From Bacillota bacterium (lineage in GTDB: Bacteria; Bacillota_A; Clostridia; Christensenellales; Aristaeellaceae), in the NCBI GenBank assembly GCA_023421735.1, contig JAEZSP010000022.1, positions 111,312 through 175,311 of the forward strand: a stretch of DNA of 64,000 nt. The letters run 5' to 3'. Of this stretch, positions 25,678 to 34,596 are shown piece after piece. The notes under the pieces are model-generated. The model was not told the DNA's origin and made no database searches. It worked only from the letters and a program-made list of their open reading frames with translations. Each line of letters opens with the position of its first letter. Position 1 is the first letter of the stretch. A program made the translations under genes and the position numbers.

Positions 25678-28104
25678 ATGGTTCATATGATCGGAAACGC
25701 CCACATCGACCCCGTGTGGCTCTGGCTCTGGCAGGAGGGGTATCAGGAGGTCAAGGCGACATTCCGCTCGGCGCTCGATCGCATCTCGGAGTCGGACGAT
25801 TTTGTCTTCACCTGCGCCTGTGCGGATTACTATCGCTGGGTCGAGGAAAACGACGCGCCCATGTTCGCGGAAATGAAAACGCGCATTGCCGAAGGCCGCT
25901 GGCGCGTGGTCGGCGGCATGTGGATCCAGCCCGATTGCAACATGCCATCGGGCGAATCCTTCGCGCGCCATTTCCTCTATAGCCAGCGCTATTTTTACGA
26001 GAAGTTCGGCGTCGTGGCCAAGACCGCGTATAACGTCGATTCCTTCGGGCATAACGGCATGTTCCCGCAGATCTTCAAGCGTGCGGGCGTCGAAAATTAC
26101 GTCATGATGCGGCCCGGCATCCATGAAAATCCGGATATTCCCGGCTGGCTGTTCGATTGGGTTTCCCCGGACGGCTCCAGCGTGCGCACCTTCCGCATCC
26201 CGGACGCCTATTCCGCGCCCTATGGCAGCTGCGACGAGGACATCGCGCGCGCGCTCACGATTCAGGCCGAGAAGGGCTATCCCATGATGTGCTTCTATGG
26301 CGTCGGCAATCACGGCGGCGGACCTACCATCGCCAATATCGATGCCATCCACGCCTATCAGGCCGCGCATCCCGAAAATGAGGTCGTGTTCTCCTCGCCC
26401 GACGATTACTTCGATTCCGTGAAGGACATCGATGTGCCCGCGTGGAAGAGCGAGATGCAGCACCACGCCAGCGGCTGCTATTCCACCGTCTCCCTCGTCA
26501 AAAAATATAACCGCAAAGCGGAAAGCGCGCTCTTCACCGCCGAGACCATGGGTGTCCTCGGACGCGCGCTGGTCGGGCGCGCGGTCGGCGACATGACGCA
26601 GGGTTGGCACAACCTCATGTTCAACCAGTTCCACGATGTGATGTGCGGCTGTTCCATCCGAGAAGCCTACGAGGATATGCGCAGCCAGCTCGGCGAGACG
26701 ATCTCCATCGCCGGGCGCGAGCAGAACGCAGCCGTGCAGGCCATGAGCTGGAAAGTGGACACCCGGAAGGGCGTGCCCGGCCGCGTCCGCACCAAGGAAA
26801 TGAGCTCCCGGCTGTGGGAGGCAAATGGCCTTGGCACCCCTCTGGTCGTCTTCAATCCCCACGCCTACCGCGTGAAGTCCGTCGTGCAGCTCATCGGCGT
26901 GATTGCGCGCGCCGCGGACGACGCCGGGACCGAAATTCCGGTGCAGACGGTGCGCGCTTCGCGTACCAACGGCAGGGATAAATGGGATAGCATCGTCGAA
27001 GTGGACGTCCCCGCCTATGGACATCGCCTCTATTGGATCTTCCTCAAGGGCGACCGCATCGAGGCAAAATCACCCCTCAAGGCGGACGAGCATTCCCTCG
27101 AGAACCAAAAGATCGCAATCAAGTTCGATCCTGAGACCGGCGCGATCAAGAGCATCGTCGACAAGGCGACCGGCTTCGAGGCGCTCTCCGCCCCCGCGAA
27201 GCTGCGGCTGTTTGACAACGAGTTCGCGGATACGTGGGCGCACATGGAGTTCACCTTTGACGATCCGAAGGGCGATTTCGGTGATCCCACATTTGAGCTT
27301 ATTGAGTCCGGTCCCATCCGTGCAAAGCTGCGTGTGACCACATCGCATCATGCGTCCACCTTCATTGCGGAGTACACGCTCGGCGCGCAGGACGACCAGA
27401 TCGAGGTCTCCGCGCGGCTCGACATGGCGGACAAGTTCCGCATGGCGAAGCTCTGCTTCCCCGTCAATGCGAAAAATCCCGTCGCGCGCGCAGAAATCGC
27501 CTATGGCGTGATCGAACGCCCCTGCGACGGCTGTGAGGAAACCGCGCAGCGCTGGATGGGCCTCTCGGGTGAGGCGGGGGGACTTGCCGTTCTCAACGAT
27601 TCAAAGTACTCCTTCTCCGCGTCCGACGCCGAACTGCGCGTGACCGTCGCAAATACTTCCATTTTCGCCGACCACTACGGACAGGACTACCGCGACGCGG
27701 ATTGCCGCCACATGGACATGGGCGAACAGGAGTTCCGCTATGCGATCGTGCCGCACGGCGGCTCGTGGACGACGAAAAATCTCGCGCGTCGGGGCGAGGT
27801 GTTCAATCAGCCGCTCATCTCCATCGTGGAAACCTACCACGAAGGCTCCCTCGGCGCCACTTCGGAAGGCATCGGCGCGCTGCCCGAGAATGTTTCTGTC
27901 GGCGCGCTCAAGCGCGCGGAAGACGGCATGGGTCACGTGCTGCGTCTGACCGAGACGCAGGGGAAATCCGTCCAAACGCAGATCGATCTCAAGCTCGCAA
28001 ACCGCATGTTCCCCCTCGCGCTCACGCCGTGGGAACTTAAAACTGTCTATCTGCCCGATGATCCCGCGCAGCCCGTGCGCGAAATCCTCATCACCGAACT
28101 GTAA
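25678..28104 (+). CDS. Alpha-mannosidase, GH38 family
   Basis: An 808-residue cytoplasmic glycosidase (no signal peptide). The GH38 zinc site begins with GNAHIDPVWLW, the nucleophile Asp is in AYNVDSFGHNG near residue 120, and a third metal ligand region is MFNQFHDVMCGCS near residue 320. The C-terminal half is the family's beta-rich domain. It would release mannose or a related sugar from imported oligosaccharides. The ATG at 25678 has AGAGAGG upstream and follows the isomerase by 20 bases. Confidence 0.93.
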   Translation: MVHMIGNAHIDPVWLWLWQEGYQEVKATFRSALDRISESDDFVFTCACADYYRWVEENDAPMFAEMKTRIAEGRWRVVGGMWIQPDCNMPSGESFARHFLYSQRYFYEKFGVVAKTAYNVDSFGHNGMFPQIFKRAGVENYVMMRPGIHENPDIPGWLFDWVSPDGSSVRTFRIPDAYSAPYGSCDEDIARALTIQAEKGYPMMCFYGVGNHGGGPTIANIDAIHAYQAAHPENEVVFSSPDDYFDSVKDIDVPAWKSEMQHHASGCYSTVSLVKKYNRKAESALFTAETMGVLGRALVGRAVGDMTQGWHNLMFNQFHDVMCGCSIREAYEDMRSQLGETISIAGREQNAAVQAMSWKVDTRKGVPGRVRTKEMSSRLWEANGLGTPLVVFNPHAYRVKSVVQLIGVIARAADDAGTEIPVQTVRASRTNGRDKWDSIVEVDVPAYGHRLYWIFLKGDRIEAKSPLKADEHSLENQKIAIKFDPETGAIKSIVDKATGFEALSAPAKLRLFDNEFADTWAHMEFTFDDPKGDFGDPTFELIESGPIRAKLRVTTSHHASTFIAEYTLGAQDDQIEVSARLDMADKFRMAKLCFPVNAKNPVARAEIAYGVIERPCDGCEETAQRWMGLSGEAGGLAVLNDSKYSFSASDAELRVTVANTSIFADHYGQDYRDADCRHMDMGEQEFRYAIVPHGGSWTTKNLARRGEVFNQPLISIVETYHEGSLGATSEGIGALPENVSVGALKRAEDGMGHVLRLTETQGKSVQTQIDLKLANRMFPLALTPWELKTVYLPDDPAQPVREILITEL

Positions 28105-28105
28105 C

Positions 28106-28162
28106 AGCGGGGGCGCCGCTCCCCGGATCTCCCTGCAAAGGGATACATCCCTTTTGCAGGCC
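28106..28162. repeat. REP-like GC-rich element, copy A
   Basis: CGGGGGCGCCGCTCCCCGGA followed by a CCTGCAAAGGGAT/ATCCCTTTTGCAGG hairpin. A similar arrangement occurs at 40748-40805. Confidence 0.45.
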
Positions 28163-28175
28163 TTGCCTGTATGTG

Positions 28176-28213
28176 CATGGACCGTCCGGGGGCCCAGCCC
28201 CGGACGGTCCATG
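28176..28213. terminator. Long hairpin between convergent genes
   Basis: CATGGACCGTCCGGGG and CCCCGGACGGTCCATG form a perfect 16-bp stem with a 6-nt loop. It lacks T runs but sits where a bidirectional terminator is expected. Confidence 0.6.
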
Positions 28214-28242
28214 TTGCGTATTCTGTTCTGGTTTGGAAGGGA

Positions 28243-30318
28243 TTATTGGGCGCTCACCTGATAGCTATCAACCAGTACGGCGCTGTTGCCGTCGGGGGAT
28301 GTGATCCCGATCGCCACCGGTTCGCCGTCTCCGGGAATGGAAATCGTCCAATCGATCCATTGCGCATCCTGCGAGAGCACAAACATCTGGGTCTGATCTG
28401 CGTAAGTCACAGACAACCGTGCGCCTGCCCACGCGGGCGTGACGGACAGATAGACATGCAGGGAAGTTCCCGTCGTAAGTGCCTCGTCAAACACGGTCAG
28501 CTTCCCATTCTCCGTCGCCATGTTGGATGCGAAGCCGCTCAGCGCACTGTGTACCCAGGCGCCGTCTGTCGGCATGTTTAAAATCGCGTATTTCCCGTTG
28601 TCGGTCGCCGCCGTATCAACGGTTGCAGCCAGCGCAATGCGGTACAGGAGCTGATTGTCAATTACGATCATGCGCGGCTGCGCAATGAGGCGGTTCGGTG
28701 CGGTCGTCCAGTACGCGCGCGGCACAAATGCCGCGTAAACCCCGCCCGCCCCGGTGTTCTCAATCAAATCATCCAGTTCTACCACAGGCAGCGTGTCGCG
28801 CGTCCGCGCGTCAAAGGACGTTGCTGCGTTCCAGAAATAGCCCCCGTCCGCCGCGACGAACAGCGTGGAATGTCCGCCCGTTGTTTCGGCGGCCTGATTC
28901 GCGTCCGCAGCCCATGCCGCGTCATTGTTGTGGCGCATGAGGTCGTATGCGGATGCGTTGTTGAAAAGCATCGCCGCGATGAAAACCCCGAACACGCCAT
29001 TTTTGAATCCGCGCGTCCAGCCGCGCTTCCAGAGGAAGAAACCGCCCGCGACCGTAAGGAATATGAGTACGAGCGCCATCAGCGTCTTGGGACTGGTGAG
29101 CGCGGTGTCGTTCGTTACCCCGGAGAGAAGCAGCGCGTCAACGGGATACGCGCGGTTGCTCAAAAGCGCAGCGGGCGTGAACGCAATGGTCCCTGCCACC
29201 ATCCATGCAAGCAGTGCGCCCATCGGCGCGTTGCCTTTGTGATCCCGCAAGGCGGGGGAGAGGGAGAGCGAAATCAATGCGGGCGCAAACGCCGCCAGAT
29301 ACCGCAGATGTACCCGCGCCATGAAGGGCTCGCCCGTGTATTCGCTGATATAGATGATGTAAGCGGTCCCCATAATCACCATGAAAAGCGCGAGCACGAT
29401 CGTGCGCAACAGCGCGCGCTCGCTATCCGGCAGGGCGCGTGCGTATGCCACGGGCACTGCGACGGGGTAAATCATCAGCGCGGCGGGGAAAAAGAACAGA
29501 TAGAGCAGCGCGCCGTTGAACGATTGAATCACGCGCGTCACCGAGAAACCGCTCATCTGGGTGTCGTAAATGCTCGGAATGCTATAACGGATGCCCAGCA
29601 GATGCACGCCGATGATTCGCATCAGCGCTGGAACCGCGATGATCACCAGCAGCGCAGCGAATGCCTTCTGCAAGGAAATCATATCGCGTCTACGCAACAG
29701 TGCGAGAAACAGCGCGACCACCACGGCAATTCCGAGCGCGAGATATCCCGGCTTTGCGAGAAACGCCAACGCCGAAAAAAGCGCCGCCAAGAGTGCGTCC
29801 CGCACGCGCCCCTGTGTCCCGAGCGCCCTGTGCGTCGCCCACAATGCCCATAGAATCAGCGAATAACATAAACTGTCCGCCATAATGATCTCGGACATCG
29901 CCATGTCGGGCATCAAAAGTGTCAGCGCGGCGACGAATAATCCCGCCTCGCGTCCCGCAATGCGCTTCGCCAGCAAAAAGGCCGGAATCGCTGCGGAGGT
30001 GAGCAGCGCCACGTTTAATATCTGCGCCGCCCGAAAAAGATCGACCGATCGCGGCAAAAGGTACAGCGGCGCGAGAAACAGAGGATATAACAGGCTGTCG
30101 TATGTCACGCTCTGTCCGCGCAGCGTCACCTCGCCGTTCGTCCATAAACTGCGTGCCAGATTGAGGTAGAGCGATTCGTCCGGCATGATGCTCGGATTCT
30201 GGGAAAAAAGATGCGCGAGCAACGTCCGGATCAGCGCCGCAGCGAGCATGAGCATGCCGAGCGTCATCCAGGCCGCCCGCGCGCTCAACGCCAGTTTGAA
30301 TCTTGTCTTCTTGTTCAT
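28243..30318 (-). CDS. GT-C-type membrane glycosyltransferase
   Basis: About 691 residues. The first 500 contain around 11 to 13 hydrophobic helices. The first extracytoplasmic loop has the acidic motif PDESLYLNLARSLW, as in ArnT/PMT-type enzymes that use polyprenyl-phosphate sugars. The last 200 residues form a soluble outer domain. The ATG at 30318 has AAGGAAGG upstream and starts MNKKTRFK before the first helix. It lies downstream of a Thr-rich collagen-like protein gene on the same strand, so O-glycosylation of that protein is a fair hypothesis. Donor sugar and acceptor are not proven. Confidence 0.78.
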   Translation of the reverse strand: MNKKTRFKLALSARAAWMTLGMLMLAAALIRTLLAHLFSQNPSIMPDESLYLNLARSLWTNGEVTLRGQSVTYDSLLYPLFLAPLYLLPRSVDLFRAAQILNVALLTSAAIPAFLLAKRIAGREAGLFVAALTLLMPDMAMSEIIMADSLCYSLILWALWATHRALGTQGRVRDALLAALFSALAFLAKPGYLALGIAVVVALFLALLRRRDMISLQKAFAALLVIIAVPALMRIIGVHLLGIRYSIPSIYDTQMSGFSVTRVIQSFNGALLYLFFFPAALMIYPVAVPVAYARALPDSERALLRTIVLALFMVIMGTAYIIYISEYTGEPFMARVHLRYLAAFAPALISLSLSPALRDHKGNAPMGALLAWMVAGTIAFTPAALLSNRAYPVDALLLSGVTNDTALTSPKTLMALVLIFLTVAGGFFLWKRGWTRGFKNGVFGVFIAAMLFNNASAYDLMRHNNDAAWAADANQAAETTGGHSTLFVAADGGYFWNAATSFDARTRDTLPVVELDDLIENTGAGGVYAAFVPRAYWTTAPNRLIAQPRMIVIDNQLLYRIALAATVDTAATDNGKYAILNMPTDGAWVHSALSGFASNMATENGKLTVFDEALTTGTSLHVYLSVTPAWAGARLSVTYADQTQMFVLSQDAQWIDWTISIPGDGEPVAIGITSPDGNSAVLVDSYQVSAQ

Positions 30319-30355
30319 GTTTCCAGCGCCTTCCTTTCTTTTTTTTCCTGATATG

Positions 30356-30395
30356 CGCAAGGCCGCGCGCTTTTTGAAAAGCATGCAGCCTTGCG
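30356..30395 (-). promoter_or_regulatory. Hairpin between collagen-like and glycosyltransferase genes
   Basis: CGCAAGGC and GCCTTGCG form an 8-bp perfect stem in the 166-nt gap. A second hairpin, GGTTGC/GCAACC, lies just upstream on the minus strand. They may lower downstream expression. Confidence 0.4.
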
Positions 30396-30484
30396 GTTCT
30401 GTCGTTGAGGGTAGGCGACGGTTGCTTGTTATGTATAGCAACCTATTTGTTCGCCGCCCATCAGCCAACCAATTTCACTATGGA

Positions 30485-31573
30485 TTATGCGCCGGGGCCT
30501 TGCGGTCCGGTGGGACCCTGCGGGCCCTGCGGTCCAGTGGGGCCACCATAGCCGGTCGAACCACTCGGTCCAGTAGAACCCTGCGGTCCGGTCGCGCCGC
30601 TCGGTCCAGTCGGGCCTTTGGGTCCTGTGGGGCCCTGCGGTCCGGTCGAGCCCTGCGGTCCGGTCGAGCCCTGCGGTCCGGTCGCGCCGGGAACGCCCTG
30701 AAGTCCATTGCTACCAGATGCGCCTGTCGGGCCACTCGGTCCAGTAGAACCCTGCGGTCCGGTCGCGCCGCTCGGTCCGGTCGGGCCTTTGGGTCCTGTG
30801 GGGCCCTGCGGTCCGGTTGCGCCGGGGATGCCCTGAAGTCCGGTCGTACCGGGATCACCAGTCGGTCCAGTGGGGCCAGTCGGTCCAGTGGGGCCAGTCG
30901 GTCCGGTTGCGCCGGTTGCTCCGGTTTCACCCATCGGGCCAGTCACGCCTGTCGGGCCCATCGGTCCGGGAATTCCGGGGAAGCCCATCGGTCCGGGAAT
31001 GCCCTGCAATCCGTTTACGCCAGCCGCGCCGGTCGGTCCGGTTGCGCCAGTCGGTCCGGTTGCGCCGGTCGGTCCGGTTGCACCGGTGGCTCCAGTTGCG
31101 CCGGTCGGTCCGGTTGCGCCAGTCGCGCCGGTTTCACCGGGAAGACCCTGCAGGCCGGTTTCTCCAACTTCACCGGTTGCACCGGTGGCTCCAGTTGCGC
31201 CGGTTGCGCCGGTGGCTCCAGTTGCGCCAGTTGCGCCCTTTGCGCCTCTCGCCCCGGTATCGCCCTTCGCGCCCTTCACGCCTTCGGGAATGAATACCGC
31301 GTAGTAGTATTCGTCGCCGGTTGCCACTTCGCGTTGTGCCTGTACTTCGATGACGACGCCGTAGCCTTGTTTCAGAAATGCATTTGCGATCTTTTCAATG
31401 TGGTCTGCTTTTTCAACGTCCATTTCGTCGTCCGGCACGCGGACATATCCGTCAATCTCGGCATTAGCCGTTCGTTGTGCGAGTCCTGTCACTCCCCATG
31501 CACCACCGATCAGAAGTCCAACGATCAGCAGGGCGGAAGGAACGATCAAGCCCCAGAATTTTTGTTTCTTCAT
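30485..31573 (-). CDS. Membrane-anchored collagen-like Gly-X-Thr protein
   Basis: A 362-residue protein. Residues 1-35 hold a single hydrophobic helix ([19 protein letters not shown]), residues 36-97 a small acidic domain, and from residue 98 to the end about 88 uninterrupted Gly-X-Y triplets, mostly GAT, GPT, GPQ and GST. It should form a collagen-like triple helix outside the cell. Thr in the Y position is the known O-glycosylation site in BclA-type exosporium filaments. There is no C-terminal globular domain and no LPXTG motif. The DNA is internally repetitive, so the length may vary between strains. Confidence 0.88.
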   Translation of the reverse strand: MKKQKFWGLIVPSALLIVGLLIGGAWGVTGLAQRTANAEIDGYVRVPDDEMDVEKADHIEKIANAFLKQGYGVVIEVQAQREVATGDEYYYAVFIPEGVKGAKGDTGARGAKGATGATGATGATGATGATGATGEVGETGLQGLPGETGATGATGPTGATGATGATGPTGATGPTGATGPTGAAGVNGLQGIPGPMGFPGIPGPMGPTGVTGPMGETGATGATGPTGPTGPTGPTGPTGDPGTTGLQGIPGATGPQGPTGPKGPTGPSGATGPQGSTGPSGPTGASGSNGLQGVPGATGPQGSTGPQGSTGPQGPTGPKGPTGPSGATGPQGSTGPSGSTGYGGPTGPQGPQGPTGPQGPGA

Positions 31574-31587
31574 TTGGCTCCGCTCCT

Positions 31588-31618
31588 TTACTTGGAATGG
31601 CTCTTATATACCAAGTAA
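31588..31618 (-). promoter_or_regulatory. Inverted repeat at the collagen-like gene promoter
   Basis: TTACTTGG and CCAAGTAA flank 15 bases that include TATATA on the minus strand, 14 nt before the ATG. It may be an operator over the -10 region or a 5' hairpin. Confidence 0.5.
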
Positions 31619-31812
31619 GGGGGTGGGTGAATAAGGATTTCCTAACATTTTGAAAAGTTAACAATTGTGGCTGTTTCTGCATCGATCGTACGGCTGGAGA
31701 GTGATGCGGCGTAGATTGATCCATGCAAGGCCGTACACCTCTCGTGGAAGCACATTCGTGTAGGTGCAAATCGTGGAAATACGACAATGGGAATCAAAGG
31801 AAATATGTCGCA

Positions 31813-32241
31813 TCAATTTTTGCGCATCAGCAGATTGATCGCATCGATGTATCCCGCAAAATGTTTTCCCTTGATCGTCGCAATGCACGCGGCAGATGTA
31901 TAAGAATGTTTGCGGAATGCCTCGCGGTTTTCGATGTCCGAAAGATGTACTTCCACCGTGGGGATGCCCACGGCCTTGATGGCATCCGGAATCGCGACCG
32001 ACGTGTGCGTGTACGCAGCGGGATTGATGACGATGCCGTCGATTTTCCCATATGCCGCCTGAATCGCGTCCACCAGCGCGCCTTCGTGGTTTGACTGGAA
32101 AAAATCAACCTCCACGCCGACCTCTGCGCAATGGGCGCGCGCCAAGCTTTCGAGGTCGGCAAGCGTCGCGCGCCCATAGATCTCCGGCTCGCGCACGCCC
32201 AGCATGTTGAGGTTCGGCCCGTTTAAAATCAGAATCTTCAT
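31813..32241 (-). CDS. aroQ: 3-dehydroquinate dehydratase, type II
   Basis: A 142-residue type II enzyme. LILNGPNLNMLGVREPEIYG opens the protein with the catalytic Tyr. The NHEGALVDAIQ, NPAAYTHTSVAIPDA and EVHLSDIENRE segments form the active site. It dehydrates 3-dehydroquinate to 3-dehydroshikimate. It is the last gene of the aromatic operon; its ATG overlaps the stop of the aroE-aroK fusion. Confidence 0.95.
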   Translation of the reverse strand: MKILILNGPNLNMLGVREPEIYGRATLADLESLARAHCAEVGVEVDFFQSNHEGALVDAIQAAYGKIDGIVINPAAYTHTSVAIPDAIKAVGIPTVEVHLSDIENREAFRKHSYTSAACIATIKGKHFAGYIDAINLLMRKN

Positions 32242-33452
32242 GCGTAATCCTCCGCGATCAGCCGCGCCGTTTCCTCGATGCCGCGGTTTTCATATGTCCG
32301 TTCGCTCCATAAATCATAAAGCGGCTTGCGCGCGCAATACAGCGCCTCGACGCCTTTCTCCTGCGTCACGGGTCGTCCGGTCGACGGCAAATCCGCAATG
32401 TTGCGCGTGATCTGCAAAAGCGCGCAGTTCTGCTGGAGCACCGCCCGGTTCCCCGGCACGGTCACCACGCCGCCTCCCGTCGCGATCACGCAGCCCGGTT
32501 CCTTCGCCGCCCGCTGTAAAATCCGAGATTCCACGGCTCGGAACGCACGCTCGCCCTTTCGCGCAAAAAAGTCCGGAATCTCCATCCCGATCTCCTGGAC
32601 GATCATCTCATCCACATCGTAAAACGCGCGGTTCATCCTCTGTGCAACCGCCCGCCCGATCGATGTCTTCCCACTGCCCGGCATGCCGATCAGCGCGATG
32701 GCGCGCGCCTCGCGGGACAGCTTGTCCGTGATCAAGTCGGTCGGATCGTCGTCTGCCGTTCGCGCGCCGAACAGCTTCGCCGCCTGTACGGCCTGCGCCA
32801 CGAGCATGATCAGTCCCCCGCGCGCTTCGATGCCCAGCGCTTCCGCCTGCAACAAAAACCGCGTCTTCAAAGGGTTATAAATGAGGTCGAGCGCGCGCAC
32901 GCACGCGGGAAACGCCGTCAGATCAATCGGCGCGGCGTCCACATTGGGGTACATGCCCACGGGCGTCGTGTTCACCACGATTGCCGCGTCCGCGTGCCGA
33001 TCGAGATTCGAATAGTTGTCCGCGCCGGACCTCGATATCACGATCGGGCACATGCCCGCGTCGTAGAGCGCCGCAAACACGGTCTTTGCCGCGCCGCCGC
33101 TCCCGAGGATCACTGCCTTCTTCGCGCGCAGGGGGGAAACGTCGCCCAGCATGCGCAAAAATCCGAAATAGTCGGTGTTGTGGCCGTATAGCCGCCCGTC
33201 CTGTCCGCGCACCACTGTGTTCACGCTCCCAATGCGCGCCGCCTCGTCCGAAATGCCCGCGAGGTGCGGCATCACGATCTCCTTGTAGGGAATCGTGACG
33301 TTGAACGCGTCGAGCGTATTGTCGCGCATGAACGGGGCGACGTCCTCTTGCGGCATGGGATAAAGCCCGTATTCGTAGTCGCCCAGAAGCGCGTGGATGC
33401 GCGGCGAAAAGCTGTGCCCCAGCTTCTCGCCGATCAGTCCGTACCGTCCCAT
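32238..33452 (-). CDS. aroE-aroK: Shikimate dehydrogenase-shikimate kinase fusion
   Basis: One 404-residue frame with two enzymes. Residues 1-240 are AroE: GLIGEKLGHSFSPRIH, NVTIPYKE with the catalytic Lys, and the NADP site LGSGGAAKTV. Residues about 250-404 are AroK: Walker A GMPGSGKTS, YDVDEMI, and ATGGGVV. It reduces dehydroshikimate and phosphorylates the product. This order covers two consecutive pathway steps. I placed the start at the ATG 33452, which overlaps the pheA stop by one base (TGATG) with GAGGTG upstream. Confidence 0.93.
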   Translation of the reverse strand: MGRYGLIGEKLGHSFSPRIHALLGDYEYGLYPMPQEDVAPFMRDNTLDAFNVTIPYKEIVMPHLAGISDEAARIGSVNTVVRGQDGRLYGHNTDYFGFLRMLGDVSPLRAKKAVILGSGGAAKTVFAALYDAGMCPIVISRSGADNYSNLDRHADAAIVVNTTPVGMYPNVDAAPIDLTAFPACVRALDLIYNPLKTRFLLQAEALGIEARGGLIMLVAQAVQAAKLFGARTADDDPTDLITDKLSREARAIALIGMPGSGKTSIGRAVAQRMNRAFYDVDEMIVQEIGMEIPDFFARKGERAFRAVESRILQRAAKEPGCVIATGGGVVTVPGNRAVLQQNCALLQITRNIADLPSTGRPVTQEKGVEALYCARKPLYDLWSERTYENRGIEETARLIAEDYA

Positions 33453-34594
33453 CAAATCACCTCTGAATAACTGCCCAGATACTTAAACTGCGTACACATG
33501 TCCTCAATGTCCCCGATCATCTGCATGAATTCCTCGGAATACACGCTCGTTTCCAGATCGAAGTAAAACATGAACTCAAAATCGCTGTTGGGCAGCGGTC
33601 GGGATTCGAGCTTTGCCAGATTGATGCCCAGGGCGTAAAAATGCCCCAACGCGCGGTAGAGTGAACCCGGGCTGTGCGCCAATACCAGCATCACGCTCGT
33701 CTTGTCCGCGCCGGGATAGATTTCCAGTTTTTTGGAAATGCAGATAAACCGCGTGTAGTTGCTCGCGCTGTCCTGAACGGAGGGCATCAGGCACGAAAGC
33801 TGATAAAGATCGGCGCACTTTCTGGAAGACAGCGCTGCAATGTCCGTCCGACCCGATTCGTATACCATCTTGGCTGCCAGCGCGGTATTTTCAACCGGCG
33901 TTACCTTCACGCCGCTTAGGGTCTTTAAAAATCCCTCGCACTGCGCGATGGCTTGCTCGTGGGAGACGATCTCCTTGATCTCCCCGACCGTTGCGCCCGG
34001 ATTCGCCAAAAGGCAATGGTCGATCTTCAACCGCGCGGAGCGCACGATGGAAAAGTCGTACTTCATCATCAGGTCGTAAATGCGGTTGACCGATCCAGCC
34101 GTGCTGTTTTCAAGCGGCAAAACGCCGTAGCGGCACAATCCCTGATCGATTGCGCGAAACACGCCTTCAAACGTGCTCATGTAGAGGATGCTCGGCGTCT
34201 GGAACAGCTTCTCGCATGCCTGCTGGGAATACGCGCCCTCCACGCCCTGACATGCGACCAACGGACGCGCGGGGAACACGGGCTCTGTATTCTTGAGCGC
34301 GTCTTTGATCTGATTTTGCAAGGCGCTCTTGCCCGCCATCAGCTTCCGCTCGTGCGAGCGGGTCAGCTCGAATATAGTGGAATAGAGCTTCTCCGCGTAG
34401 GGACGCGTATCCTCGCGCACGCGGTCGCCCACGGTCTTCAGCTTCTCGCGCTCGCGGGCGGGATCGTAAACAGGCATCCGGTTCTCCCGCTTGTAGGCCG
34501 CGACATCCGACGCGGTGTCCAACCGCTCCTCAAACAAGGCAACCAGCTTTTCGTCGATCCCGTCGATCTTCTTCCGATAGTCCGTCAGATCCAT
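33452..34594 (-). CDS. pheA: Chorismate mutase-prephenate dehydratase
   Basis: A 380-residue bifunctional enzyme. Residues 1-90 are an AroQ-type chorismate mutase (YRKKIDGIDEKLVALFEERL). Residues about 108-285 are prephenate dehydratase with GVEGAYSQQA and the NSTAGSVNRIYDL segment. Residues about 290-375 are an ACT domain with LESRP, the usual Phe-binding motif. It commits chorismate to phenylalanine and is probably feedback-inhibited by Phe. Confidence 0.94.
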   Translation of the reverse strand: MDLTDYRKKIDGIDEKLVALFEERLDTASDVAAYKRENRMPVYDPAREREKLKTVGDRVREDTRPYAEKLYSTIFELTRSHERKLMAGKSALQNQIKDALKNTEPVFPARPLVACQGVEGAYSQQACEKLFQTPSILYMSTFEGVFRAIDQGLCRYGVLPLENSTAGSVNRIYDLMMKYDFSIVRSARLKIDHCLLANPGATVGEIKEIVSHEQAIAQCEGFLKTLSGVKVTPVENTALAAKMVYESGRTDIAALSSRKCADLYQLSCLMPSVQDSASNYTRFICISKKLEIYPGADKTSVMLVLAHSPGSLYRALGHFYALGINLAKLESRPLPNSDFEFMFYFDLETSVYSEEFMQMIGDIEDMCTQFKYLGSYSEVI

Positions 34595-34596
34595 CT

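Noticed and set aside
25615..27024. 469-codon open frame on the minus strand
   Set aside because: Antisense to the GH38 mannosidase, no family features.
30485..31280. CRISPR-like or minisatellite array
   Set aside because: The repeats are coding Gly-X-Y triplets kept in one frame; there are no spacers or palindromic repeats.
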